6,718 bases of DNA, taken from Candidatus Stygibacter frigidus. GTDB lineage: Bacteria; Cloacimonadota; Cloacimonadia; Cloacimonadales; TCS61. The stretch covers positions 1-6,718 of the forward strand of contig JAVCCT010000247.1 in the NCBI GenBank assembly GCA_030765325.1, in the 5' to 3' direction. A program made the translations under genes and the position numbers. Under the pieces are notes generated by a model. It was not told the DNA's origin. It saw only the letters and a program-made list of their open reading frames with translations, and did not search any database. This document shows positions 6,712-6,718 of the stretch, piece by piece. Position 1 is the first letter of the stretch. Every line of letters begins with the position of its first letter.

Positions 6712-6718
6712 AAATAGG
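6645..6718 (+). mobile_element. Probable end of an IS21-family insertion sequence (partial, continues past the window)
   Basis: Multiple terminal repeats of about 20 nt, serving as transposase-binding sites, are a known trait of IS21-family (istA/istB) elements, and GAGCCAC-type repeats are what I recall from the ends of several of them. The orientation would put the transposase genes beyond the right edge of the window. No transposase codons are visible and no tip or target duplication can be fixed, so the family assignment is inference. An operator array for a regulator of the next gene is the main alternative. Confidence 0.4.

Noticed and set aside
6645..6718. CRISPR array
   Set aside because: The shared core is only 8-12 nt with a 22-nt period; CRISPR repeats are much longer and spacers are about 30 nt or more.

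Overview
The window (6,718 nt) looks like a chromosomal segment of a moderately AT-rich bacterium. It has Shine-Dalgarno sites of the GGAG type, an ADP-forming acyl-CoA synthetase scaffold of the kind common in fermentative anaerobes, REP-like extragenic hairpins and an apparent mobile-element end. The lineage cannot be fixed from the sequence. A fermentative, uncultured-type phylum (for example Cloacimonadota or a relative) is a guess, not a result.

Layout. Positions 1-525 hold no convincing gene. They contain a TTGACA promoter candidate and a tiny ORF with a strong ribosome binding site. Then comes a two-gene operon on the + strand: a zinc-dependent histone-deacetylase-family protein (526-1485, TTG start) and, 24 nt later, an 899-residue fusion of ADP-forming acetyl-CoA synthetase alpha and beta domains with a C-terminal GNAT acetyltransferase (1510-4209), the architecture of the Pat-type protein lysine acetyltransferases. 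A perfect 32-nt palindrome at 4241-4272 ends the operon as a terminator. Two REP-like hairpin units in inverted orientation follow (4293-4396). Next is a separately expressed, more AT-rich gene for an exported serine hydrolase of the class C beta-lactamase/S12 type with a C-terminal TPR region (4600-6414).

The last 300 nt are a scrap yard: a stop-interrupted remnant matching the acetyl-CoA-binding motif of the GNAT domain encoded 2.4 kb upstream (6440-6496), a promoter-RBS-ATG that opens only seven codons (6561-6644), and a 22-nt-period array of AGAGCCAC repeats running to the window edge. I read this array as the probable end of an IS21-type insertion sequence.

How the genes work together. 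The operon pairs a probable acetyl-lysine eraser with a probable writer. The writer keeps both histidines expected of an active ADP-forming acetyl-CoA synthetase, so one transcript may join acetyl-CoA/ATP metabolism to reversible protein acetylation, analogous in logic to the Bacillus acuABC locus. The serine hydrolase shows no functional link to this pair.
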